The notes under the pieces are model-generated. The model saw only the letters and a program-made list of their open reading frames with translations. It did not search any database and was not told the origin of the DNA. A DNA stretch of 64,000 bases from Crocinitomicaceae bacterium. GTDB lineage: Bacteria > Bacteroidota > Bacteroidia > Flavobacteriales_D > Crocinitomicaceae. Made by a program: the position numbers and the translations under genes. Shown piece by piece: positions 36,116 through 44,723 of this stretch (position 1 is the stretch's first letter; each line of letters opens with the position of its first letter). Location: positions 2,232,001-2,296,000 of the forward strand of contig JADJGJ010000001.1 in NCBI GenBank assembly GCA_016708105.1. Direction: 5' to 3'.

Positions 36116-38145
36116 TATTCAATACTCTTCTTATCAAACTCAATCATGCGTCTCAGGTCGTGATACGCAAAATGTTTGATTGCGGTTTGGGTTTCCAGTT
36201 CACTTATCTTTTCTTCCATTAAAATCCTGCTGGCAAAATCTTCAGTTCTCAACGCAATAACCATTTTATCTTTTCCACTGTCTGTAAAGGTTGTCAGTTT
36301 TTTAACCAGATAGTCTGTGTTTACATTTTCATAACACATAAAAAATATCTGATCACACAAATCAATCAGTTGATCAACAATGGTTGGATTGTAATGTGGC
36401 GGAATTGAAACTGCCAATTCCAAATCTCTATTTTTACACCATGTACTTACTTTGCCAACAAATTCAAGGTACTGATTCACGATGCGCTGTTGCTCTGTTC
36501 CCCATTCAGGCATGGTGTGCGGTTCAATGTCTAAATGAATTCCTTTTGGCTGAATGTCCGGATATGCATTCAAGATTTTATTCAATTTAATTTCAGGTTC
36601 TTTATCAAACATAAAATCATTGTTGCCCAGCATAAAATACACATCACCGGTTTCAGCAGCGTACGTCATGAATTGTTTTTTAGCTTCAAGCAAGGTATCT
36701 TGGTCATCTACTGCAACAATCACATTGTCAAACTCGTTGTAGATTGCATATTCTGCCAAAAATGCCGGAGAATTATCAACAAAAGTTTTACTCCAAACAT
36801 AAACATATCGCTCTTTTTGATCAAGATATGAACTGAGTGTTTCAGTAGTTTGCGGTACAATGATATTCCGCATTTCTGTTTGCGGCAATCGTGAGTGAAT
36901 TTTTAAAGCCTTCAGATAGAGATTCTGCAAAAGATCTACCAATTCAATATCAATTTGCAGCAAGTCGTCATACAAGTCTAAACCACCCATTGGATCAATG
37001 TTTTCATCTCCAAGTTTCACTTTCACTTTTTCAACGCGCAGGCGTTCCATAAATAATTTTCGCTTCTGATAAAACCCAATGAACTGCTTCAATTTATATC
37101 TGAATTCGTAGCCAATATTAAGTATATTTTCTTGCAAATCAATACGTTGTTGAACAAGTTTTTCATTTTCATATTTCCATTTTTCTGATTCAATTTCGTT
37201 GATCAGCTTATGGTTAAACGGTATGGGCACTGACACATTAAAACCTGCCGTGAAAAAACTACGGTACCCTGTTCCTATCAAATCATAGTAATTGTAGCGA
37301 ACAAAGGGACTTAGATTTATTTGGTGATACCAACTATAATAATCTTGATATTGATTTGTTGTCAGCAAACTGTCTGTTTGCATTTCAAGCCGGTCAAAAA
37401 TAAAATCATAATTCAAATCAATCAACGGAAGATTGCCATAATCAAAACTCATACTATCATCTGCAACTTGCAAATAATCATTGTATGATTGGTACACCCT
37501 GATCAAACTCTCAACTTCAGCCAAACGGCTTTCAAGATTTATTACTTCTTCTTTTCTTAATTTCTTTTGCAAAACCAAATCAGCAATGATTTTGTACTGG
37601 CTCTCCAATTGCGATTTTCGCTTGTTCAGAATATGAATTTTAACCTTATTAAATAGGTAAATGGTATAGTCAAAACGCTCAAGAAAATGATATGATTCAG
37701 CTGTTGCCTCATTGATCATGTGGGTGCGTGCAATTTTATCCTCAAAAATACGGGCCTGCACTCGGTTTTCAAAATATCCGTCATTTAGCACATTCCACTC
37801 AACGCCAGCGCCAAATTTTCTACTGTAAATTAAATTGTCTTCTAAATCACCTAACGATGGATTAATATTTTCAAGATAGTTGCCATTAATTGAAATGCCA
37901 TAGTCACGTTCAACTAATTCTTTTTGTTTTTCAAGATATTGAGAACGACTGATTGAATTACCTGATCGCTCACGAACAGAAATTTGATCAATGATACTCA
38001 ATGATGTATCATTAAAGTATACCGGCTCATAATTGGTATTTGAAAATAGTTGTTGCAGCAATTTTACTCCTTCAAAAAAAGCAGTATCAGACTGTGCATA
38101 AACCACACCGGTAGCAAAATAAAATATGACAAATAGTTTTTTCAG
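36115..38145 (-). CDS. TolC-like outer-membrane protein fused to TIM-barrel-like domain
   Basis: About 677 residues if started at CTG 38145, which gives the signal peptide KKLFVIFYFATGVVYAQ. The first conventional start (GTG 38106) lies inside that signal and would destroy it; no ATG, GTG or TTG is in frame between the upstream stop and 38145. Residues about 70-440 have long helices and beta-hairpins as in TolC-type proteins (ERDYGISINGNYLENINPSL, RSFFTAGFNVSVPIPF). The last 220 residues look like a TIM barrel (NVIVAVDDQDTLL, KGIHLDIEPHTMPEW, LAVSIPPHYNP, IFFMCYENVNT). The Asp/Glu pair in LDIEPH recalls GH18-like or deacetylase-like enzymes acting on glycans. First gene of the operon. Confidence 0.75.
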   Translation of the reverse strand: MKKLFVIFYFATGVVYAQSDTAFFEGVKLLQQLFSNTNYEPVYFNDTSLSIIDQISVRERSGNSISRSQYLEKQKELVERDYGISINGNYLENINPSLGDLEDNLIYSRKFGAGVEWNVLNDGYFENRVQARIFEDKIARTHMINEATAESYHFLERFDYTIYLFNKVKIHILNKRKSQLESQYKIIADLVLQKKLRKEEVINLESRLAEVESLIRVYQSYNDYLQVADDSMSFDYGNLPLIDLNYDFIFDRLEMQTDSLLTTNQYQDYYSWYHQINLSPFVRYNYYDLIGTGYRSFFTAGFNVSVPIPFNHKLINEIESEKWKYENEKLVQQRIDLQENILNIGYEFRYKLKQFIGFYQKRKLFMERLRVEKVKVKLGDENIDPMGGLDLYDDLLQIDIELVDLLQNLYLKALKIHSRLPQTEMRNIIVPQTTETLSSYLDQKERYVYVWSKTFVDNSPAFLAEYAIYNEFDNVIVAVDDQDTLLEAKKQFMTYAAETGDVYFMLGNNDFMFDKEPEIKLNKILNAYPDIQPKGIHLDIEPHTMPEWGTEQQRIVNQYLEFVGKVSTWCKNRDLELAVSIPPHYNPTIVDQLIDLCDQIFFMCYENVNTDYLVKKLTTFTDSGKDKMVIALRTEDFASRILMEEKISELETQTAIKHFAYHDLRRMIEFDKKSIE

Positions 38146-38222
38146 ATAAAGCAGTACATCTCATTAAGCGAGCGTTCATTTTATATTAATGCACCCGATT
38201 AATTTTAGTTCATTGCCTTGTT

Positions 38223-39197
38223 CTACGGGTTTATAACGATTTGGTTACCACAGGCAAAGTGACCTTTAGGGCAAGCCCTGTAACCATGCACCCCACAAGG
38301 TCGGCAATCAAGTGGTGTATCAACCTCAACAATCAATGAACTATCAGCCAGCGGACCAAACCCAAAAGAGGGAACCGTTGAACAAAAAAATGCCGTTACA
38401 GGCGCATTCATTGCACTGGTTAAATGCAGCGGGGCAGAGTCATTTACGTAATTCATTTCTGCACCTTGCATTAATAATGCCGTGGCATTGAGTGATAATT
38501 TCCCGGCAAGGTTGATTACTTTTTGCCGGTTTGATTTTTTAATAATTTCATCTATAAGCTGACAATCACCGGGCGCCCCAACTAACAATATTTGTCTTGG
38601 TTCAGATTGTTTCTGAATCAATTCAACCCATTTGCTCACGGGCAATTGTTTTGTAAACCATACTGATGACGGCGCCATAACCACATAGGGTTTGTCTTGC
38701 AAAAATGGTGCTGCTGATAATGCATCGTCAGGACTTGGAAATAATTTTGGTTTATGTAAAGTGAGCTCAGGCAAACTCAATTTAGCTAAATTTAAATTGC
38801 GTTCAATTTCATGAATGCCTGAATGCAAATCATGTTTTATTTTTTTTGAAAAACAAAAACTCAACGGATTATTGCTATATCCAATCTTTTGATTCGCCCT
38901 ACTGCGCAACACCATAAAGCCTGATGAAGCGTAACGCTGCAAATTTATCACTAGGTCATAACGTTGCTGTCTAATTTCTCTTATGGTATGAATAAGGCTT
39001 TTGTATTTGCCTCGCTGCTTATCCCAAATAATGATTTTATCAAGATGAGGATTATTGGCAAGCAAAGACTCATTCCCTTTTCTCAATACAAAATCAATTT
39101 TAACATCAGGTAAACATGCGCGCACTGACTCAATTAAGGCTGTTGCCAGAATGACATCCCCAATAAATGCAGTTTGTATGATGAGAATGCGTTTCAG
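38223..39197 (-). CDS. family 9 glycosyltransferase (heptosyltransferase-like)
   Basis: About 324 residues. The N-terminal Rossmann strand KRILIIQTAFIGDVILATAL is encoded upstream of the first GTG (39125), and the only plausible start in frame is CTG at 39195-39197, overlapping the TGA of the thioesterase gene. Other GT9 motifs: YDLVINLQRYASSGFM, KPYVVMAPSSVWFTKQLP, VKWVELIQ-type helix, and NYVNDSAPLHLTSAMNAPV for donor binding. A Cys-rich end (DCRPCGVHGYRACPKGHFAC) is usual in the family. Such enzymes add heptose or other sugars to lipopolysaccharide core. The next upstream genes are a thioesterase and a GT4, giving a likely envelope-glycan cluster. Confidence 0.85.
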   Translation of the reverse strand: MKRILIIQTAFIGDVILATALIESVRACLPDVKIDFVLRKGNESLLANNPHLDKIIIWDKQRGKYKSLIHTIREIRQQRYDLVINLQRYASSGFMVLRSRANQKIGYSNNPLSFCFSKKIKHDLHSGIHEIERNLNLAKLSLPELTLHKPKLFPSPDDALSAAPFLQDKPYVVMAPSSVWFTKQLPVSKWVELIQKQSEPRQILLVGAPGDCQLIDEIIKKSNRQKVINLAGKLSLNATALLMQGAEMNYVNDSAPLHLTSAMNAPVTAFFCSTVPSFGFGPLADSSLIVEVDTPLDCRPCGVHGYRACPKGHFACGNQIVINP

Positions 39198-39592
39198 ACT
39201 TTTGGTAAATGATGATATTGTTTACGAATACTTTCTTCAATCGGAATGGCAGATCCGGCGTCGTCTATACGCACAAACGTAAAGTAGGTTGAACTTACAA
39301 TTTTCTCTTCGCCGGTATAAAAATTCACATGACGCGCTTCAACATAAACGATAATGGAAGAATTGCCAATACCTTTCACCTCACCATAAATATTGACTTG
39401 TTGTCCGTTTTTTACAGGTCGTTGAAAAATCATTTCATCAATTTTTACGGTAACCATATTGGGGTTTTTACACACGCTACAAGCCCATGTTGCTGCAGCT
39501 TCGTCTAACCAAGCTAGCATGTGTCCGCCAAATAAATTGCCATGCACACCAATATCTTTGGTCATACATAATTTGATTGCCAGTTTTTCCAT
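39194..39592 (-). CDS. hotdog acyl-CoA thioesterase
   Basis: About 132 residues from the ATG at 39592, two bases beyond the preceding stop codon at 39595. An ATG at 39631 would add 13 residues and overlap that gene. Hotdog motifs: DIGVHGNLFGGHMLAWLDEA with the catalytic Asn/Asp region, MVTVKIDEMIFQRPVKNGQQ, and IIVYVEARHVN. YciA/BACH-like enzymes hydrolyse acyl-CoA thioesters in the cytoplasm. Its place between two glycosyltransferases probably reflects operon packing rather than a shared pathway. Confidence 0.85.
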   Translation of the reverse strand: MEKLAIKLCMTKDIGVHGNLFGGHMLAWLDEAAATWACSVCKNPNMVTVKIDEMIFQRPVKNGQQVNIYGEVKGIGNSSIIVYVEARHVNFYTGEEKIVSSTYFTFVRIDDAGSAIPIEESIRKQYHHLPKV

Positions 39593-39594
39593 TT

Positions 39595-40638
39595 TTATTT
39601 TTGTATGAGGGTTAGTACTTGATTTGCCCATAATGCAGGCGTTACGCTCATTCCTAGTGCATGACTTTCTTCAGCCATTTGAATTAAATCTGCATCTGAA
39701 CTTGAGATTATTTTTTTCATGGCGTTTTTCAATTGCTCTTTATTGCCGGGTTCAAACTCAAAGCCATTTTTTTCAAGATACTTTGTACGGGCTCCAACTG
39801 CCGTGCTCAGCAACAATGGAAAGCCTGCAACTGCAAACTCTTGCACAGTTACGCCCCAAGGTTCAAATTTGCTTGGCAGAATATAAACTCCACTTTGAGT
39901 AATATATTTTTCTAACTCTGCCGGTTGAACAAAACCAATATGCTTTATGCGCTCATGCATCATTCTATTTTCCCACTGATCTCCAGTTCCTATACACAAC
40001 AACTCCCAGTCACTATTTGTTTCCAGCACCAATTCTGCGAATGCCTGCCATAACTCAAAAATGCCCTTGTGTTCAACGTATCGCGCAACGTATAAAAATT
40101 TATGCGGGAAGTTTTTTCGCTTTGTCTCAAATGTTTTGTCAAATATCTCATTGAAGAGATTTATATCAGCACAATAATAATTGAGCAGAATATTTTTGCC
40201 AAAACCAAGCTTAGCTGCATATACCGCCTGAGGTTTACCGGGTACCCAGGCATGCGTGAAAATTCTTTTCAAATAAAAAGGTGATATCATGCAAGCAATA
40301 TGCTGTTTCAAAGTACCATTCCAATGATTATCCAAACTCAATACAATGGGTATTTTTTTTCTGAATGATTTTGCAACGGCAAGATACCCTTTATCCATCC
40401 ACCCTGAACAAACAATGAGATCAGGATTAAATTCATGTATTTTTTTTATGAGTTGCTGCTCATTGAAATCATGTCTGTTAAGCAGTGTTAATCCGGTATT
40501 GTCAAATTGAAACGGAGCCTCTTTATTTACAGGCCAGCGCACAACTAAAACATCAGCTGATTGACTCAAAGATTTTGCGCAGGCTAAAAAATATCCGGCA
40601 ATTTCAGTGTATAAAAAAACTATTTTTGCAGAGTTCAT
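39595..40638 (-). CDS. family 4 glycosyltransferase
   Basis: About 347 residues from the ATG at 40638 (MNSAKIVFLYTEIAGYFLAC). Longer in-frame starts at 40752 add unrelated residues, and a minus-strand -7 box TACTTTTG at 40660-40667 places transcription start below them. GT-B features: LIVCSGWMDKGY, PIVLSLDNHWNGTLKQH, KFLYVARYVEHKGIFELWQA, WELLCIGTGDQW, HIGFVQPAELEKYI, and the donor-site E-x7-E segment PSKFEPWGVTVQEFAVAGFP. It transfers a sugar from a nucleotide donor, likely to a cell-surface glycan. Divergent from rsmE. Confidence 0.85.
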   Translation of the reverse strand: MNSAKIVFLYTEIAGYFLACAKSLSQSADVLVVRWPVNKEAPFQFDNTGLTLLNRHDFNEQQLIKKIHEFNPDLIVCSGWMDKGYLAVAKSFRKKIPIVLSLDNHWNGTLKQHIACMISPFYLKRIFTHAWVPGKPQAVYAAKLGFGKNILLNYYCADINLFNEIFDKTFETKRKNFPHKFLYVARYVEHKGIFELWQAFAELVLETNSDWELLCIGTGDQWENRMMHERIKHIGFVQPAELEKYITQSGVYILPSKFEPWGVTVQEFAVAGFPLLLSTAVGARTKYLEKNGFEFEPGNKEQLKNAMKKIISSSDADLIQMAEESHALGMSVTPALWANQVLTLIQK

Positions 40639-40677
40639 GCAATTAATTAATGAACAGGGCAAAAGTACAGTTTGTTT

Positions 40678-41400
40678 ATGAATCAACCCAGACATCGTTT
40701 TTTTTGCATTCATCCTGAACAGGGCAAGCTTGATGAAGATGAAGCTGTGCATGCGATGAAGGTACTAAGACTCACAACCGGAAATCACATTGAAATTATT
40801 GACGGAAAAGGAAATGCATATCACTGTACCATCACAGAAATTTCAAAAAATCATGTTGGCTTTACCATTGACAAAAAAACAAGTATAAAAACAGCTGAAT
40901 ACACCATCTCCATTGCCATTGCCCCAACTAAGAACATTGATCGGTTTGAATTTTTTATTGAGAAGACTACTGAACTTGGCATTGCGCAAATCATTCCAAT
41001 CATCTGTCAAAATTCAGAAAGACGAGAAGTGAAAACAGAGAAGCTGAACAAACAAATCATTGCAGCAGTCAAGCAATCAGGAAATCTTTTTAAACCTGAA
41101 ATCACAGAAGCAACACCCATAAAAAAATTGATTTCTGATTCCGGCTTTAGTGACTATCAGAAATTTATTGCCCATTGCAGAACAGACGAAGAAAAAAATC
41201 ATCTGCTCAAACAGGTGATACCCGGCAAAAAAGTACTAATTTTGATTGGACCAGAAGGAGATTTCACAACGGATGAAATTGCCCTTGCACAACAAAACGG
41301 ATTCTGTCCGGTTAGTTTGGGTGAATCAAGATTACGAACTGAAACAGCAGGAATAGTAGCATGTCATACCATATTATTAAAAAATCAGTACTCGTTTTAA
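40678..41400 (+). CDS. rsmE: 16S rRNA m3U1498 methyltransferase RsmE
   Basis: 240 residues from the ATG at 40678; a TTG two codons earlier is less likely. SPOUT-family motifs: HAMKVLRLTTGNHIEIIDGK, TKNIDRFEFFIEKTTELGIA, IPIICQNSERREVK, VLILIGPEGDFTTDEIA (SAM-binding trefoil knot) and LGESRLRTETAG. The N-terminal PUA-like domain is complete. It methylates N3 of U1498 in 16S rRNA. Its 3' end overlaps the following DUF4159 gene by 40 bases in another frame. Confidence 0.93.
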   Translation: MNQPRHRFFCIHPEQGKLDEDEAVHAMKVLRLTTGNHIEIIDGKGNAYHCTITEISKNHVGFTIDKKTSIKTAEYTISIAIAPTKNIDRFEFFIEKTTELGIAQIIPIICQNSERREVKTEKLNKQIIAAVKQSGNLFKPEITEATPIKKLISDSGFSDYQKFIAHCRTDEEKNHLLKQVIPGKKVLILIGPEGDFTTDEIALAQQNGFCPVSLGESRLRTETAGIVACHTILLKNQYSF

Positions 41401-42044
41401 CCTTACTTGCAGGTTTCTGGATTACTCTTGCTGCCCAAGAAAGTTCGTCACTGCAAATAGCCCTGTTGAAATACAATGGCGGTGGTGATTGGTATGCTAA
41501 TCCCACTTCATTGCCTAATCTTGTTAAGTTTTGTAATGCAAATTTGGGAACTAATATTTCAGAAAAGGTTGAAACTGTTTCTGCCGATGATCATGCCATT
41601 TTTAATTATCCCTTCATTCACATGACAGGTCACGGCAACGTAGTTTTCTCAGCAGAAGAAGTTGAAAATTTACGTAACTACATGATTGGTGGCGGATTTT
41701 TACATGTTGATGATAATTATGGAATGGATCAATTCATCAGACCTGAACTATTGAAAATTTTTCCGGAAACTGAGTTGGTTGAACTGCCACACACCCACCC
41801 CATTTTTCATCAGAAATATGATTTTCCAAACGGTTTGCCAAAAATTCATGAACATGATGGTAAAAGGAGTCAAGCATTCGGCATCATATATGAAGGCAGA
41901 CTAGTTTGTTTATACACTTATGAATGCGATTTGGGAGATGGTTGGGAAGATGCAGAAGTGCACGGAGACAGCCCTGAAAAAAGACAAGAAGCATTAAAGA
42001 TGGGTGCCAATATTATTCAGTATGTTTTTACGGCTGTGCATTAA
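41361..42044 (+). CDS. secreted DUF4159 protein
   Basis: 227 residues with a signal peptide (VLVLTLLAGFWITLAAQ). DUF4159 features: LLKYNGGGDWYANPTSLPNL, FIHMTGHGNVVFSAEEVENL, GGGFLHVDDNYGMDQFIRPE, FPETELVELPHTHPIFHQKY and LVCLYTYECDLGDGW. The His/Asp/Asn-rich motifs resemble a ThuA/glutamine-amidotransferase-like fold, but the activity is not known. It begins inside rsmE (40-base overlap) and its own end overlaps the next gene by 23 bases, so the run 40678-43544 is tightly packed. Confidence 0.85.
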   Translation: MSYHIIKKSVLVLTLLAGFWITLAAQESSSLQIALLKYNGGGDWYANPTSLPNLVKFCNANLGTNISEKVETVSADDHAIFNYPFIHMTGHGNVVFSAEEVENLRNYMIGGGFLHVDDNYGMDQFIRPELLKIFPETELVELPHTHPIFHQKYDFPNGLPKIHEHDGKRSQAFGIIYEGRLVCLYTYECDLGDGWEDAEVHGDSPEKRQEALKMGANIIQYVFTAVH

Positions 42045-43062
42045 TATCACCCTTATACTTTCACTCAACCCAATCATGGCTCAGGGTGATTCTCAGCCGG
42101 AAAAAGTTGACTCACCCTATCGTTCAGAGTACAATCCATGGTTCAAATTTGGAACCTTTCAGCGTGGATACAAAGACAGAAACCTGCGACCGGTGCTTGA
42201 CTCACTAGAAGCCAAACCCCGAAAGTTATGGACCAGAAAAGACAGCCTCACCTTTGCCCAGGTCACTAAACAAACCGGTAATCTTGATTTGTCAGCCTAT
42301 TACTATGATAATTTAAATCTTAAATACATAGTTGATTCTGCTTATTGGTGGGATCGGTTGGTCATCCATTATGTTCATCATGAATTTAATACTTGTTTAA
42401 GAGTAATCAGAGAAGCTGAACCCGGACTGGTTGAGCACAGTAAACTTTGGTTTTTGAAAAAAATGTGCGATGCCAATTTGCGAAAACTAAAAGATGAAAA
42501 ATGGTTTAAAAAAGAATCTGTTCTGCAATGGAAAGTTGATTCTACCTTAATCAACATGGATAAAAACTCGCCTGAATTCAGAGAAAAAGTTATTGTTCCG
42601 CTTGAAAATTTATCCTTTATACTTGAATTGTTGATTAGACATATTTATGAAGAAGATGAGGTGATAGCGCGCACCTGTCTTGAAATGGGATGGATTGTAA
42701 AGGCCTACATCTCACCAACACAAGCGTATATTGCAATGAGCCTTGGCCGAAACTATGACAACTGGGATAAAGAAATTCTCAAAAACATCAAAGAGGTTAA
42801 AGCTATTATCATGGAGAAAAAATATCGGATTCCTATTTTCAGAAAAAATTTCCCCCGAATTGAATACTGGCGTTTTGATTATGAAGTACTGAAAGAACAA
42901 ATTATTTACGCAAGACAAGACACAACGCCTAAAACACCACCCGTTTTATACAAAGAAGAAGAAAAAGAAGATCCCACTTTTAACCCGGGGCTAATCCTGT
43001 TGGTTGGATTATCAATCATCTTCTTTTCAACGCTGATTTTTTTGCGAACCCGCAGAAAGTAG
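42022..43062 (+). CDS. exported protein with C-terminal membrane anchor, DUF unknown
   Basis: About 346 residues. The start is put at ATG 42022 because it begins a signal peptide (MFLRLCINITLILSLNPIMA); the earlier GTG at 42004 precedes it with unrelated residues. The body (residues 25-300) is helical, charged and Trp/Tyr-rich, with a stretch RKLWTRKDSLTFAQVTKQTG near residue 60. The end has a transmembrane segment (LILLVGLSIIFFSTLIFL) and a basic tail RTRRK, so the bulk faces the periplasm. I cannot assign a family. It is co-transcribed with DUF4159 and the lipoprotein gene that follows. Confidence 0.72.
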   Translation: MFLRLCINITLILSLNPIMAQGDSQPEKVDSPYRSEYNPWFKFGTFQRGYKDRNLRPVLDSLEAKPRKLWTRKDSLTFAQVTKQTGNLDLSAYYYDNLNLKYIVDSAYWWDRLVIHYVHHEFNTCLRVIREAEPGLVEHSKLWFLKKMCDANLRKLKDEKWFKKESVLQWKVDSTLINMDKNSPEFREKVIVPLENLSFILELLIRHIYEEDEVIARTCLEMGWIVKAYISPTQAYIAMSLGRNYDNWDKEILKNIKEVKAIIMEKKYRIPIFRKNFPRIEYWRFDYEVLKEQIIYARQDTTPKTPPVLYKEEEKEDPTFNPGLILLVGLSIIFFSTLIFLRTRRK

Positions 43063-43100
43063 TTGGTATGTTTTTTGAAATACGAACTTATAAAGTGCTT

Positions 43101-43544
43101 ATGAAAACAATCGGATATATAATAGCATTGGCAGGTGTCACGGTGTTGAGTGCATGCAAAAATGCGGAAATGAAAAATAAAAGTCAGCAACAGGTTGTTT
43201 ATCCTCAGGCTGTCTTGGTTGAAAATCCTGACGCGTATGCTGAATCAGCTGATTTTAGTATAATGGCAGTAAGTATTGAAGGCAATGTAATGTCCATTTC
43301 AGTTGAATACAGCGGTGGATGTGAAAAACATAGTTGGGAATTGGTTGGTTCAGAAAGTATCCAAAAATCATTACCACCTAAGCGCGGAGTGCGTCTCATT
43401 CACCAGAATAATGGTGACAGTTGCCGAAGCATCGTTGAAGAAAATTTAAAATTTGATATTTCTGTCTTGGCCTATGAAGGCGGAGAAATAATTCTCAACC
43501 TGCAAGGATGGGCCAATGCGCTGTCCTATACAAAAGCAAACTAG
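43101..43544 (+). CDS. small lipoprotein
   Basis: 147 residues from ATG 43101. The signal MKTIGYIIALAGVTVLSAC ends in a standard lipobox; an upstream in-frame ATG at 43068 would put charged residues before it. The mature part is a compact beta-rich domain with two Cys (GGCEKHSWELV, NNGDSCRSIVEEN) that could form a disulfide. Similar short lipoproteins occur in flavobacteria without known function. It ends 3 bases into the convergent hemB stop, so the two genes share their 3' ends. Confidence 0.7.
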   Translation: MKTIGYIIALAGVTVLSACKNAEMKNKSQQQVVYPQAVLVENPDAYAESADFSIMAVSIEGNVMSISVEYSGGCEKHSWELVGSESIQKSLPPKRGVRLIHQNNGDSCRSIVEENLKFDISVLAYEGGEIILNLQGWANALSYTKAN

Positions 43545-44521
43545 TAAGCCAATTTTTTGTAAAGTTTTCCAAAATCCTTTGCAAAATATGAAAGAATAAT
43601 ATCAGCACCTGCCCGGCGAATACTGAGTAATTGTTCAAACATAGCAGATTCATAATTCAGCCAGCCATTAGCACAGGCGGCTTTCAGCATAGCGTATTCA
43701 CCACTTACGTTGTAAGCTGCAATTGGCAAAGTTGAATTTTCTTTCAGCAAATGAATGATATCAAGATAACATAATGCTGGTTTCACCATGAGAAAATCAG
43801 CTCCCTCTTCAGTATCTAACATAGCTTCACGCAGGGCTTCCATTTTATTTGCCGGATTCATTTGATATGTTTTTTTATCACCTGACTTTGGCGCAGAATC
43901 TAATGCGTCACGAAAAGGACCATAGTATGCACTGGCATATTTGGCAGTGTAAGACATGATTGAAACATTTGTATGTCCGGCTTTGTCAAGCGCTTCACGT
44001 ATAAAGCGTACCCTGCCGTCCATCATATCTGAAGGACCAACAATATCAATACCTGCATCAGCCTGCGCAACAGCCATTTTGGCAAGGATTGGCAAAGTGA
44101 TATCATTCACAATTTCTCCATTTGATACATAGCCATCATGACCATCTGAACTGTACGGGTCCATAGCGACATCACTCATCAGGCAAGCGTCCGGAAAACG
44201 CTCTTTTAATGTTCTGATAGCTTTGAGATAAAAGTTTTTTGCAGCATAACTGTACGTTGCTTTTTTATCTTTTAATTTATCTGATACTGCAGGAAACAGA
44301 ACAAATGAACGAATACCCAAGGCCAAACAAACTTCAACTTCTTTACAAACATCATCTAAACACAGTCTGCTTATACCGGGCAATGATTTGATTGGTTCAG
44401 GCTTCACCTTACCTTCAACAAGAAATAAAGGATATATTAAATTAGACGGACGTATCACCGTTTCTTCAACCATGGCGCGGATGGTAGCCGTTTTTCTATT
44501 GCGTCTTGGACGTTCTAACAT
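43541..44521 (-). CDS. hemB: porphobilinogen synthase
   Basis: About 326 residues from ATG 44521; a TTG at 44542 lies upstream of the likely transcription start set by the TACCTTTG box at 44540-44547. Key motifs: the Schiff-base lysine region MSYTAKYASAYYGPFRDA, FLMVKPALCYLDII with the second active Lys, SDVAMDPYSSDGHDGYV for the metal/allosteric site, and GPSDMMDGRV. The DPYSSDGHDG segment lacks the triple Cys of zinc-dependent enzymes, so this is probably the magnesium-type form. It joins two 5-aminolevulinate molecules in tetrapyrrole biosynthesis. Confidence 0.94.
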   Translation of the reverse strand: MLERPRRNRKTATIRAMVEETVIRPSNLIYPLFLVEGKVKPEPIKSLPGISRLCLDDVCKEVEVCLALGIRSFVLFPAVSDKLKDKKATYSYAAKNFYLKAIRTLKERFPDACLMSDVAMDPYSSDGHDGYVSNGEIVNDITLPILAKMAVAQADAGIDIVGPSDMMDGRVRFIREALDKAGHTNVSIMSYTAKYASAYYGPFRDALDSAPKSGDKKTYQMNPANKMEALREAMLDTEEGADFLMVKPALCYLDIIHLLKENSTLPIAAYNVSGEYAMLKAACANGWLNYESAMFEQLLSIRRAGADIILSYFAKDFGKLYKKLAY

Positions 44522-44539
44522 GATCTTGTTTTTTATTTG

Positions 44540-44547
44540 CAAAGGTA
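44540..44547 (-). promoter_or_regulatory. -7 promoter element of hemB
   Basis: TACCTTTG on the minus strand, 18 bases ahead of the ATG, matches TAnnTTTG. No good TTTG is seen at the expected distance, so confidence is modest. Confidence 0.45.
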
Positions 44548-44723
44548 GTTCAAATTCAATAACAACGGCAGGTATGATAATCCATTGGGAAAAAACTGAA
44601 TGTTGTAATAAACTACATTGATGCGCTAAATTGAGAGATTTGTTGTAAAAAAATTAGGTTTCATCTGATTTTATACAGTGTTCAATTGAATAATTTTTTT
44701 AGTTTTACAGCAAAATAGCAGCT

